From Bog-532 sp963775825 (GTDB taxonomy: Bacteria; Actinomycetota; Actinomycetes; Streptosporangiales; Streptosporangiaceae): 64,000 nt of DNA. Location of the stretch: NCBI GenBank assembly GCA_963775825.1, contig CAVZKY010000007.1:62001-126000 (forward strand), given 5' to 3'. The translations under genes and the position numbers were made by a program. Under the pieces are notes generated by a model that had not been told where the DNA came from, did no database searches, and was given only the letters and a program-made list of their open reading frames with translations. This document shows positions 37,014 through 46,853 of the stretch, piece after piece; the first letter of the stretch is position 1, and each line of letters begins with the position of its first letter.

Positions 37014-37815
37014 GTGCCGACGATCCTGATGACGGGCGCGGCAGGCCTGATCGGGACCATGCTCAGGGTCCGGCTGGCTCAGCCCGGCCGGACCCTGCGC
37101 CTGCTGGACGTGGCCCCGGTGACGGCGAGGGCTGGCGAGGAGGCGATCCAGGCGTCGGTCACGGACCTGGAGGCGATGACCGCCGCCTGCCGGGGTGTGG
37201 ACGCCGTCATCCACCTGGGCGGGTACTCGGGGGAGGAGGAGTGGGGGCCGATCCTCGAGGTCAACATCAACGGTGGCTACGTCGCGTTCGAGGCGGCGCG
37301 CCGGGCCGGGGTGAGCCGGGTCATCTACGCCTCCTCCAACCACGCGGTCGGCTTCGCGCCTCGCGCGAGCTTCCCGGTGCCCGACTACGCCTTCCCGGAG
37401 CCGGACACCTACTACGGCGTCTCCAAGGTTGCCACCGAGGCACTCGCGTCTATGTACCACCACCGGTACGGCCTGGACGCGATCTGCGTACGCATCCTGA
37501 CCTGCTTCGAACGCCCGGAGAACCGCTCGCGCGCTGTCCACCTGGCTGTCCCCGGATGACGCCGGCCGGTTGTTCGAGGCCTGCCTGTCGGCGCCGCGGC
37601 CCGGATTCCGGGTCATCTTCGGGGTGTCGGCCAACAGCCGGGGCGGCTGGGTCTCATTGAACGAGGCGCGCGCGCTCGGGTACGAGCCGAAGGACGACGC
37701 CGAGGTCTACGCCGATGAGGTGCTGGCCCGCGAGCCGGCCGACCCCGACAACCCGGTCTTCCGCTACCTGGGCGGCGAGTTCACCCTCCCCGACAAGGAC
37801 GTCCCCATCCGCTGA
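37014..37815 (+). pseudogene. NAD-dependent epimerase/dehydratase (uronate dehydrogenase-like), apparent frameshift
   Basis: Extended-SDR protein from GTG 37014 (GAGGAG upstream). The N-terminal frame has ILMTGAAGLIGTMLRVRL, GVDAVIHLGGYSGEEEW, VIYASSNHAVGF and the catalytic YYGVSKVATEAL. After VRILTCFERPENRS the frame breaks at about 37530 and resumes as ALSTWLSPDDAGRLFEACL, VIFGVSANSRGGWVSLNEA, ending TLPDKDVPIR. One base restores about 266 residues, the normal length for uronate dehydrogenases, which oxidise hexuronic acids to aldarolactones. The gene follows the mycothiol dehydrogenase by 90 bases on the same strand. Confidence 0.85.
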
Positions 37816-37830
37816 GCCCACCGGCGCCGA

Positions 37831-38368
37831 TCACGCGGTGCCGCCAGCGGGCAGGCCCGCCTTGCGTTCTTCCCAGCGCTGCAGAACGCCGGGGAGTTCC
37901 TCGCTGACGAACTCGACATAGGCCGCATGCTCCGCCATCCGCGTTCCGGCCGGCGTTCCGGCGCCGATCAACTCGATGCCCTCCCTGAGTAGGCCGCTCC
38001 ACCGCACCAGGATCTGGTCCCGCAGCGAGATCATTTTGACCCGAACGTCGTCCGGCATCCGGTAGTAGTCGCGGCGTGACCCAGGCTCACGTTCCCGGTC
38101 GACCAGGCCGAGCCGGGTCAGGTAGCGGAACGCCGTCCGAAATGGCGGCGCGGCTGACGAGCAGAATGCCGGCCAGTTCGGCCGCCGTCAGCCGTCCCGA
38201 GTCCGTGATGAGCAGGGCGGCGAACACGCGGGCGGGCATCGGTGGTACCCCGAGCGAAATCAGCAACGAGGCAAACCGCTCGATGTAGCGCAGCACGGCC
38301 TCCCGATCCGGGCCGTTTGCCTCTTCCGCGGGCTCGCCCGCCCTGACCACACTGGCCTCGTCCGGCAC
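37831..38368 (-). pseudogene. GbsR/MarR-type transcriptional regulator, apparent frameshift
   Basis: From GTG 38368 after AAGGAG. The first frame reads YIERFASLLISLGVPPMPARV, FAALLITDSGRLTAAELAGIL and LVSRAAIS, the first part of a winged helix. The second frame continues AFRYLTRLGLVDREREPGSR, RDYYRMPDDVRVKMISLRDQ and a C-terminal helix. The break is at about 38138, within the wing-side of the recognition helix, and one base restores a protein of about 178 residues. It is divergent from an ABC exporter; the 136-base gap between them has an imperfect palindrome, so it probably represses the exporter and itself. Confidence 0.83.
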
Positions 38369-38459
38369 CCTTACGGCTCCTTCCTGGTGGCGGCGCGTGT
38401 GCGCGACGCAGCAATACCGCCCCCTGCGCAAGGTTGTCGCCTAGCCTATGTTGTTAGCA

Positions 38460-38482
38460 AGATTCATGAATTTATGAAATCT
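38460..38482. promoter_or_regulatory. AT-rich palindrome, likely operator of the divergent regulator
   Basis: The arms AGATTCAT and ATGAAATCT flank a GAATTT centre, an almost perfect inverted repeat in an AT-rich island between the GbsR/MarR-type gene and the ABC exporter. Position and symmetry fit a winged-helix dimer site covering the exporter promoter. Confidence 0.6.
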
Positions 38483-38503
38483 CTGTAGAGCTGTAGGCGG
38501 GCC

Positions 38504-39410
38504 ATGGCACACGCGATCGAGGTTCACGGGCTGCAGAAGAGCTTCGGTCCAGCCCGCGCCCTCGCCGGCCTGGACCTCACCGTCCGGACCGGCGAGGTGC
38601 ACGCGCTTCCTGGGACCGAATGGCGCTGGCAAGACGACCACGCTCCGGATTCTGCTCGGCTTGCTGAAGGCGGACGGCGGTGAGTCGCGGCTGCTCGGCG
38701 GCGACCCCTGGCGGGACGCGACCCGGCTGCACCGGCGTCTCGCTTACGTGCCGGGCGACGTTACCCTCTGGCCGAACCTCTCCGGCGGCGAGATCATCGA
38801 CCTGCTCGGCCGGCTGCGCGGCGGGCTGGCTCCCGGCCGCCGGGCGGCCTTGTGCGAGCGGTTCGCCCTCGATCCGGCCAAGAAGGCGCACGCCTACTCC
38901 AAGGGCAACCGGCAGAAGGTCGCGCTGGTGGCCGCGCTAGCGTCCGACGCGGAACTGCTCCTGCTGGACGAGCCGACCTCCGGCCTCGACCCCATCATGG
39001 AGGCCACGTTCCGGGACTGTGTGGAGGACGAGCGCCGCAGCGGCCGGACGATCCTGCTGTCCAGTCACATCCTGGCCGAGGCCGAGGCGCTGTCGGACCG
39101 GGTGAGCATCATCCGGGACGGCCGGTGCGTCGAGACCGGGACCCTCGCCGAGTTGCGGCACCTGACCCGCACGGCCGTTGACGCCGAGCTGGCTGGGCCG
39201 GTCAGCCTGGACGCTGTGCCGGGTGTGCATGATCTCGACGTCGTGGGCCTGCGGGTCCGCTGCCAGGTCGACAACGAGGCCCTCAACGACGTGCTCCGCC
39301 GCCTCACCGAGGCCGGGATTCGCACCGTGACCTGCCAGCCGCCGACGCTGGAGGAACTGTTCCTGCGTCATTATCTGGCCGAACGGGACGTGGCGGGAGC
39401 CGCCCGATGA
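38504..39410 (+). pseudogene. ABC exporter ATP-binding protein, apparent frameshift
   Basis: From ATG 38504: AIEVHGLQKSFGPARALAGL and TVRTGEVHA. The frame then shifts at about 38606 and resumes FLGPNGAGKTTTLRILLGLL (Walker A). It continues with LAYVPGDVTLWPNLSGGE (Q-loop replaced in this family by PGDV), HAYSKGNRQKVALVAALA (signature motif), LLLLDEPTSGLDPIMEATF (Walker B) and LLSSHILAEAEAL (H-loop). One base restores about 302 residues. The stop overlaps the permease ATG by 4 bases (ATGA). Related pairs export antibiotics such as tetronasin; the cargo here is unknown. Confidence 0.87.
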
Positions 39411-41006
39411 GCGGGCTGGCCGGTACCGGGGTCCTGGCCCGGCTGGCTCTGCGCCGGGACCGCATCATGCTGCCCGCCTGGGTCTACGTGGTCACCGCGC
39501 TCGTCGCCGGCACGGCCTGGACGTTCAAGAAGGCCTACTCCCCGGCGGGCCGGGCGCAGCTTCTGGTGAGCGCCGGTCACAACCCCGCCCTGCTGTTCCT
39601 GTACGGCAGGCTCTACGGGACCTCGGTCGGGGCGCTGACGGCATGGCGATACGGCGTCTGGGCAGCGATCTTCGCCGCGGTCATGAGCATCATGCTGGTC
39701 ATCCGGCATACCCGGGCCGACGAGGAAAGCGGGCGGCTGGAGCTCATCGGGGCCGGCGTGGTCGGCCGGCAAACGCCGCTTACCGTGGCCCTGGCGGTCG
39801 CGGGAGCGGCGGACCTGGTCCTCGCGGTGCTGATCTCGGCGGCGCTGACCTTTGTCGGCCTCCCGGCCGCCGGAGCGGTCGCGCTGGCTCTCGCCATCAC
39901 CACGTGCAGTCTCGCCTTTGCCTGCGTGGCCGCGCTGGCCGCCCAGCTCACCTCCGGAGCCCGCACGGCGCGCGGGATCGCGCTCGGTGCGCTCGGCCTG
40001 GCCTACCTGCTGCGGGCGGTCGGCGACTCGGCCGGTGCGCGTGGGCCGTCCTGGCTGACCTGGCTGTCCCCGCTGGGCTGGACGGAGCTGGCCCGCCCGT
40101 TCACCGGGGACCGCTGGTGGGCACTGGCGCTCCCGCTGGCCCTGGCCGTAACGGCCGCCGTCGCCGCGTACACGGTGACCGCCCGGCGTGACTACGGAGC
40201 CGGGCTGCTGCCTGACCGGCCGGGGCGCCCGGCCGGTGGCCGCCTGCTGGGCGATCCGTTCGGCCTGGCCTGGCGGCTGCAGTGGGGCACGCTGACCGGC
40301 TGGGCGGCCGGCTTCGTATTCGGCTGCGCGGCCGCGGGTGCCGCCGCCAAGGGCGTCGGGGCCCTGCTCGGGGGCAGCGCCAGCGTCCGGCACGAGTTCA
40401 CCCGGCTGGGCGGCCAGGCCGGCCTGACCAACGCCTACCTGGCGGCGGTCATGTCGATAGCGGGCCTGGCCGCGGCCGCGTACGCCGTCTCCGCCGTCTT
40501 GCGGCTGCACTCGGAGGAGGCTGCCGGGCTGGCTGAGCCGGTGCTGGCCACCGGCGTGCGGCCGGATCCGATGGGCGCTCAGCCACGTGGCGATCGCGGT
40601 CGCCGGGTCCGGGGTGCTGCTCGTCGTGGCGGGCGTGGCGGCCGGCCTGGGCTACGGCCTCCGGGCTGGTCACGCCGGGACGGAGGTCGCCAGCCTGACC
40701 GGCGCTGCGCTGGCGCAATGGCCAGCCGCGCTGGCTGTGGCCGGGGCCACGATCGTCCTGTTCGGCGCCTTCCCGCGGGCCGCGACGGCGGGCGGCTGGA
40801 CGATGGTGTCGGCGGCCGTGCTGGCCGTGTTCTTCGGCCCGCTACTGCGGTTGCCGCAGTGGGTGCTGGATATCTCGCCGTTCACCCACGTGCCGAAGCT
40901 GCCGGGGGCCACCGTGCACGCGGCGCCGCTGCTGTGGCTCACGCTGGCCGCGGCGATCCTGGCTGCCGCCGGCCTGGCGGCGCTGCGGCAGCGCGACGTC
41001 GGCTGA
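39407..41006 (+). pseudogene. ABC exporter permease (tetronasin-type, 12 helices), apparent frameshift
   Basis: From ATG 39407 the protein begins MSGLAGTGVLARLALRRDRI and contains WRYGVWAAIFAAVMSIMLVIRHTRADEE, split by many hydrophobic helices, then RRDYGAGLLPDRPG between two six-helix halves. At about 40565 the frame changes (after VLATGV) to RWALSHVAIAVAGSGV and continues through FGAFPRAATAGGWTMV to LRQRDVG. One base restores about 532 residues. It is co-translated with the ATPase gene. Sequence style is that of the tetronasin/antibiotic efflux permeases common in actinobacteria. Confidence 0.85.
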
Positions 41007-41111
41007 CACCGCCGGGGCCCGCAGGCCCTGAGCCGCGTGTCCCGGTGGGGATCCTCCGTCGCGGAAGCGCCGGGCCGGGGCCGGGCCCTGCCCTCACCCC
41101 GCCCGTTCGGA

Positions 41112-42557
41112 TCAATACGAACGGCCGAAAATGACCCGCTTGCCGTACGCGGACGGCCTGTCGCAGCGGATGCACGGACCGGACTCCGGCTCACCGTCCA
41201 GCGGGATGCACCGGGCCGTCGCCGCGGTCTCGGCCTTGATCTCGTCCTCGCATTCGGGCGTTCCGCAGTGCAGGGCGCGGGCCCATCCGGTGGCGACCGC
41301 CGCGACGAACTCCTCCCAGGAGTCGGTCGTGGCCGTGTGGGAGTCCCGGAACCTGGTGGCCCGCTCCAGCAGAAAGGCCTGGAAGGCCTCCAGTTCGTCG
41401 GCCAGCCGAGCGGGCGCCGAGTCCAGCGGGATGGATTCCTTGCCGTCACCGAGCCGCTTGGCCATCACCGCGGTGCCGGCGGCCAGGTCCCGTGGCCCAA
41501 GCTCCAGCCGGATCGGCACGCCGCGCAGCTCCCAGTCGTTGAACTTGAAGCCCGGCGAGAGCTGGGCCCGGTCGTCCACGTGGGTGCGGATCCCGGCCCC
41601 GGTGAGCCGCCGCGCGAGCGCGGCCGCGGCCGCGGTGACCTCCGCGGCCTGCTCACCGCGCCCGATCGGGACGATGACCACCTGGTAGGGAGCCAGCCGC
41701 GGCGGCAGGACCAGGCCCTTGTCGTCCCCGTGGGTCATGATCACCCCGCCGATCATGCGGGTGCTCATGCCGAAGGACACGGTGTGGCACAGGGCCAGGT
41801 TGCCGTCCTCGCCGGCGTAGGTGATGTCGAAGGCGCGGGCGAAGTTCGTGCCGAGGTAGTGCGAGGTGCCGGACTGCAGGGCGCGGCCGTCGCGCATCAT
41901 GCTCTCGATCGTGAAGGTCCGGACCGCTCCGGCGAAGCGCTCACCGGGGGTCTTCTCGCCCTCGACGACCGGCATGGCGGCCAGCTCGCGGGCGGTGGCC
42001 GCATACAGGCCGAGCGCGAGCATGGTCTCCCGCATCGCGTCCGGCTCGTCCGCGTGCGCGGTGTGGCCCTCCTGCCAGAGGAACTCGGTGGTCCGCAGGA
42101 ACATCCGCGGGCGCATCTCCCAGCGGACGACGTTCGCCCACTGGTTCAGCAGCATCGGCAGATCCCGGTACGAGCTGATCCACTTGGACATCATCTCGCC
42201 GATGATCGTCTCGGAGGTGGGCCGGACGACCAGCGGCTCTTCCAGCTCCTTGCCGCCGGCGTACGTCACCACCGCGAGCTCCGGAGCGAACCCCTCGACG
42301 TGCTCCGCCTCGCGCTTCAGGTAACTTTCCGGGATCAGCAGCGGGAAGTACGCGTTCTGATGACCGGTCTCCTTGATCCGCCCGTCCAGATCGGCCTGCA
42401 GCAGCTCCCAGAGCCGGTAGCCGTAGGGGCGGATTACCATCGTGCCCTTGACCGGCCCACGGTCCACTAGCTCCGCTTTGAAGACCAATTCGTTGTACCA
42501 GGCGGAGAAGTCTTCGCTCTGCGGGGTCACTCCGCGTTCGTCTCGTGCCACATCCAC
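41112..42557 (-). CDS. proS: Prolyl-tRNA synthetase (archaeal/eukaryotic-like, type 3)
   Basis: A 481-residue class II aminoacyl-tRNA synthetase that charges tRNA-Pro. Motif 1 to motif 3 blocks appear as GTMVIRPYGYRLWELLQ, VVRPTSETIIGEMMSKWI, WANVVRWEMRPRMFLRTTEF and SFGMSTRMIGGVIMTHGDDKG. It has the short form without an editing insert and the C-terminal zinc-like domain with CGTPECEDEI and CIRCDRPS, ending in Tyr, as in type 3 ProS. Many actinobacteria carry this alongside or in place of the bacterial type. The GTG start at 42557 lacks a clear ribosome site and may be leaderless. It is convergent to the ABC exporter. Confidence 0.95.
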   Translation of the reverse strand: MDVARDERGVTPQSEDFSAWYNELVFKAELVDRGPVKGTMVIRPYGYRLWELLQADLDGRIKETGHQNAYFPLLIPESYLKREAEHVEGFAPELAVVTYAGGKELEEPLVVRPTSETIIGEMMSKWISSYRDLPMLLNQWANVVRWEMRPRMFLRTTEFLWQEGHTAHADEPDAMRETMLALGLYAATARELAAMPVVEGEKTPGERFAGAVRTFTIESMMRDGRALQSGTSHYLGTNFARAFDITYAGEDGNLALCHTVSFGMSTRMIGGVIMTHGDDKGLVLPPRLAPYQVVIVPIGRGEQAAEVTAAAAALARRLTGAGIRTHVDDRAQLSPGFKFNDWELRGVPIRLELGPRDLAAGTAVMAKRLGDGKESIPLDSAPARLADELEAFQAFLLERATRFRDSHTATTDSWEEFVAAVATGWARALHCGTPECEDEIKAETAATARCIPLDGEPESGPCIRCDRPSAYGKRVIFGRSY

Positions 42558-42702
42558 GAGGTTAGACCAGTAACGTGTGCTGCCATGACCGAAGCGGAGC
42601 GCATGTCACGGATGAGGTAGCGGAGACGCCTGTTTTGCCGCAATGATGAAAATTCGACCGCAGTTCGGCCCTGCCCTATCAGACTCGGGGGTGACCCGGA
42701 AT

Positions 42703-45120
42703 ATGAGTAGCGGATGGCCGCCGGAGGAAGGTGGCGACCGGTGGGAGCCGGTCCGGCACGCTTCCGTCGTCGGCGGGGCGCATGATTCCCGTGTGCCCGA
42801 GCGCGGCTACTCAGGCTACGGCCGGCATGCGCTCGCTGAGGGCGACAGTGGCCGATTCGCGCAATATGACCTGCCTCCCCGGTACGACGAGTCGGGCCGG
42901 TACGCCCCGCAGGATGACTTTGCGGACGCGTCGCATCCCTCCGGCCCGCTGCCTGGCACGCCCGGCTACCGCGGCCCGGCCAGCCTCGACCTTTACGGTG
43001 CGCCCGTCTTCACCGAAGCGGACAACGGCGACGCCGGCCGCGATGACACCGGCTCCGATGATGCCGGCGACCTGGACCCGGATGCGCGATATCCCGTCAC
43101 GGGGTACCAGGACTCCTCAGACGGCGCCGCCGGATACCGTCCGGCCCCGTACGCTGGCGACGGCTACGGGGCCGCGGCGGCCTATGAAGCTCCCGGTCCC
43201 TATGAGGCCCCTGGGGCCACTGAACCGGACAGCGGCTACTCCGGCCGGCCGGGGGCCTACCAGCCCGGCGGCTACGAAGGTCACGGGGCCCGCGGTTACG
43301 ACACCCGCGGCTCCCAGGGCGATGCCGGCTACCAGCAGGCCGGGCGCAGCAGGCCGGCCAGCGTGAGATCGGCATATCGGGGCTACCCGGCCCCCGCCCA
43401 CCAGGAGCCGGGCTATCCGGACGCCGGCCCGGGTCAGCGCGGCCACCAGCCCGCGCCGCTGAGCCAGCCGGACCAGGGCCAGCCAGGCTATGGCCAGCAG
43501 GACTATAGCCAGCAGGATTACGGCTACCAGGACTACGGCGACCCCCGGTACGACGACCCCAGTTACGGCGATCTGGCTTTCGACGACACGCCGTATCCGC
43601 GGCATCGCCTACGGCCGCACCGCGCAGGCTGAGCCGGCCTACCCGGACGCTGGCTACCCGGACGCTGGCTACCCGGACGCTGCCTACCCGGACGCTGGCT
43701 ACCCGGACACTGGCTACCCGGACACTGGCTACCCGGACACTGGCCTACCCGGACACTGCCTACCCGGACACTGCCTACCCGGAGGCCGGCCGTCCTGGGC
43801 CTGACCACCCTGGCCCGGGTTACGCGGACGCTGGCTACGACGACGCGGACGCTGGCTATGGGGACGCGGACGCTGGCTATGGCGACAGCGCGCCCGCGGC
43901 TTTCGGGAACGCCCACGGCGCGGGGCCCGGCGGGGACTACGCCGCCCCGGCGTACCCGGGCGGGTACGAGATGCCGGGCTTCGTGGCCGCCGAGTACGCC
44001 ACTGGGCAGTACCCCGCGGAAGTCGGGACGCTCGGCTCGCTGTCCGCCGGGATGCCCGACCCGGCCGCCGCCGGCATGCTGGACGCCTCGGGCATGCTGG
44101 ACGCCACCGGCATCACGGACAGCGTGGAGCTGTACAACTACCATCCGGGCGCCGCCGAGGCCAACCAGGGATTCCTCGACGCGCCCACCCCGATGGGCAC
44201 GGTCGGGACGCTGGAGGCATCCGGCCTGGACCCGGCCGGCTTCCTGGATGACCCGGGCGCGTACGACACCGGGCTGGATGACCGGGGACGGCCCGGTCTG
44301 GACCCGCGTCACCAGGGTTCCGTCGATCACGGACCCGTCCTGGGGGGTGCCGAGGCCGGCGACGCGACCGGTGTGCTGGAAGGGCGGCGCCGGCTTCTTC
44401 GATGACCCCGGTCTGGCCGAGACGGCCGCGGCCGACCTGCCGCCGGAGTCGCTGCCCCGCCGAGGCGGCCGGACCGGCGGCACCGGCGCCTTGGTGCGGC
44501 CCCGGCCCGGCAGCCGGCCCGTGGGCCGCCGTCGCGGCCGAAGCGGGGACCACAAGCTCTGGATCGCGCTGGCTGGCGTCGTGGTCGTCATGGCCGGGGC
44601 GCTGGCCGCTGTCTTCCTGCTGGCCTTCCCGTCCGGCCCCGGCGGACCGGCGCACACGCTGGTCACCCCCAACCAGCTCAACGCCTTCGTGCGCAGGCCG
44701 GCGCTGGAGCAGCAGATGAACGTCGGGCAGCTCCGCCAGGACGTGATCAACATGAGCTCCGGTCAGGCCCGGCGCGTGGTCGAGGCCGTATACGAGGCCG
44801 GGAACTCCACGACGGGCAGCACCCCGCAGATCGTCCTGTTCATCGGCGGTAACCTGCTCAATGCCTCGCCGATGGTTTCGGTGACCAGCTTCACCCAGCG
44901 CTTCAAGGGGGCCAGCGTCACCAGCGCGGGCAGCCTCGGCGGTGAGGCCGCATGCGTCAACGCGACCGCCACGGAGCCGGGCAGCGTGGCCATGTGCGCC
45001 TGGTTCGACAACGACAGCTTCGGCGAGGTCGTCTCCCCGACCATGAACGCCACGGCGCTGGCCAACACGATGCGCCAGGTCCGGCCGCACGTCGAGCTGA
45101 TCGCCAAGCAGAAGCAGTAA
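42703..45120 (+). pseudogene. Tyr/Pro/Gly/Asp-rich single-pass membrane protein, several apparent frameshifts
   Basis: The N-terminal 300 residues are low-complexity (RYDESGRYAPQDDF, GYGQQDYSQQDYGYQDYGD). They are followed by a 15-bp repeat coding GYPDA/GYPDT, then TGITDSVELYNYHPGAAEA and a basic stretch. One membrane helix (LWIALAGVVVVMAGALAAVF) and a 160-residue extracytoplasmic domain follow (TLVTPNQLNAFVRRPALEQ, AACVNATATEPGSVAMCAWF with two Cys). Frames change near 43600, at a 16-base repeat unit near 43745, and at a GGG run near 44375. ATG 42703 is favoured over 42643. The architecture resembles actinobacterial membrane proteins with disordered cytosolic N-termini; function is unknown. 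Nothing but a promoter gap separates it from divergent proS. Confidence 0.7.
43639..43788 (+). repeat. 15-bp tandem repeat x10 (CTACCCGGACGCTGG-type)
   Basis: Ten units coding GYPDA or GYPDT. One unit near 43744 has an extra C (GGCCTACCC for GGCTACCC), which shifts the reading frame inside the array. Confidence 0.92.
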
Positions 45121-45154
45121 CGATCGGGACGGCCCGCGGGCCTGCCCGTCAGCG

Positions 45155-45243
45155 GCCGCCGGTGAGGTCAGCCGCCGGTGAAGTCAGCCGCCGGTGAAGT
45201 CAGCTGCCGGTGAAGTCAGCTGCCGGTGAAGTCAGCTGCCGGG
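45155..45243. repeat. 16-bp tandem repeat x5.5 (GCCGCCGGTGAAGTCA)
   Basis: Five 16-base units at 45155-45234 and a partial sixth. The stop codon of the minus-strand surface protein (45232-45234) is the TCA at the end of unit five, so the array begins in the coding end and runs into the intergenic gap. Confidence 0.9.
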
Positions 45244-46491
45244 CTTCCCGGTGGCCCGCGCCTTGCGCAGCGAGATCCGGGTGACCGCGATCACGGCGCC
45301 GAGCAGCAGGATGATCAGGCCGACGATCTGCGCGCCGAACTCCGTGCTGCCCAGTGACAGCGGGATGGTCGACGAGTCGGCGACTGGGGCGCTCTGCTTG
45401 CCGGAGCCGGCCTGGGCGCCCGGCACCGGGCTGGGTGTCGCGGACGGGTTGATCTGCGGGAAGAGGCTGGACGCGCTGCCCGCCGGGATCGTCGTCGAGA
45501 ACCCCGGCACCGCGGAGCCGACCACCGGGATGTTCCCGATGGGCAGGCTCGTACCAAGACTGTAGGTCGCCCCGGACACGCCCGGGATTGTTCCCGGGGA
45601 GCTAGCCGACGTCGAGCCGGGCGTAGCGCCCGTGGTCGCCTGGCTGTTGGTCGGGGGCTTTGCCGTCGGGCTGGTCGTCGCGGCAGGCTTGGTCACCGTC
45701 ACCGTGGGGGCGCTGGCGGTGGCGGTCAGTGTGCTGCTGCCATTCGGGACCGACACCGTGGCGCTGAACCTGATCGTCTCCCCGGCGGGCGCCGACTTCG
45801 GCACGCTGACCTCGGCCTCGATCTGCGGCGTCCGGGGTTCTTTGGCCGGGAGCGGCAGCGCGCAGCTGGTCTTGGTCGGGTTGCTGGTGCAGCTGTCCAC
45901 GGTGAAGACCGGGGTGCTGAAGGCCGGGGTTTTCGCGCCCGGTGTCAGCGTGGTGGCGATCGTGCCGCCCTCGGCTGAGCCAGACCAGGCGGAGATCCTG
46001 AACAGCACCGTGCTGCCCGGCTGCACGCTGCTCGCCGACGCCGTGACGGCCAGCGCGGGCTTCGTCGGCGCGGGCGTGCTGGTCCCCGTAGGGGTGGGCG
46101 TGGCGCTCGTCGACGGAGTGGGCGACGTGGCCTTGGTGGCGGTCGAGCTTGGCTTGGGGGTCGGCCGTAGGCGAGGAAGACTTCACGGCGGTCGGGGTGG
46201 GCGAGGCCGCGGGCGAGGAAGGTGTCGGGGTCGCCAGGGTGGGCGACCCCACCAGGGTGGGCGACGCCGCCAGGGTGGGCGAGCTGCCGCGGTGCTGGAC
46301 GCTGCCGCGGTGCTGGACGCTGCCGCGGTGCTGGACGCTGCCGCGGTGCTGGACGCTGCCGGAGTGGCGGACGACGGGGTTGGCGTGGCCGTTGGGGTGG
46401 CGGCCAGGGCGGTACCGGTCACGCCACTGGAGATAACGAAGAGACCGGTGGCCAGGCCCAGCGTGACCGGTCGCGCGTGCGCGGATCGCAT
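45232..46491 (-). pseudogene. Secreted, membrane-anchored Ser/Thr/Pro/Ala-rich surface protein, two apparent frameshifts
   Basis: From ATG 46491: a signal peptide (TLGLATGLFVISSGVTGTALA), then Thr/Pro/Ser-rich sequence with SSTAAA repeats. A second frame reads SPTLVGSPTLATPTPSSPAA. A third frame carries an Ig-like domain (LAVTASASSVQPGSTVLFRI, SCALPLPAKEPRTPQIEAEV), further Thr/Pro linker, and a C-terminal membrane helix with basic tail (IVGLIILLLGAVIAVTRISL, RKARATGKPGS). Breaks lie near 46285 (edge of the 18-bp array) and 46157 (a CCCCC run). The order signal peptide, stalk, Ig-like domain, stalk, C-terminal anchor is that of a cell-surface stalk protein. About 418 residues if corrected. 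Confidence 0.75.
46283..46354 (-). repeat. 18-bp tandem repeat x4 coding SSTAAA
   Basis: Four identical 18-base units (GCTGCCGCGGTGCTGGAC on the plus strand). They keep the frame, but the next segment downstream in the gene is read in another frame. Confidence 0.9.
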
Positions 46492-46853
46492 GAGGACACC
46501 TGTCTGTGTTAGCTGTGACTGCTGGGAATGCGCTCTTCGTAACGTCGCGTCATCGTTGGGGTACGGGTTGCCTTTGGGGCAGGAACATTCTCATTCGACA
46601 CCAATGCCGACGCTCAACGCCACCCCCCGGGACCGTTTAGTTCCATTCTGTTTCCATGTCGTTACTCACAGTTAGTATCCGGGGTGCCTGGCCCCGGCGC
46701 AGCCCGGGCCGCGCCTTTTTACTCCGACGTTTCCCGTTCCCGGTTCGGTTCCGTCTATGCCCACGGTGCTGGCCTGCCACCTGAAGGATCTTCGCGTCTC
46801 TGGACGCGACAGAGGCCAGTATCTCCTGGCGCGGCGGGCCTGGCCACGCTGGT

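Noticed and set aside
43639..43788. CRISPR-like array (also the arrays at 32180, 45155, 46283 and 49030)
   Set aside because: The units follow each other without unique spacers and lie in coding frames; no cas gene is present.
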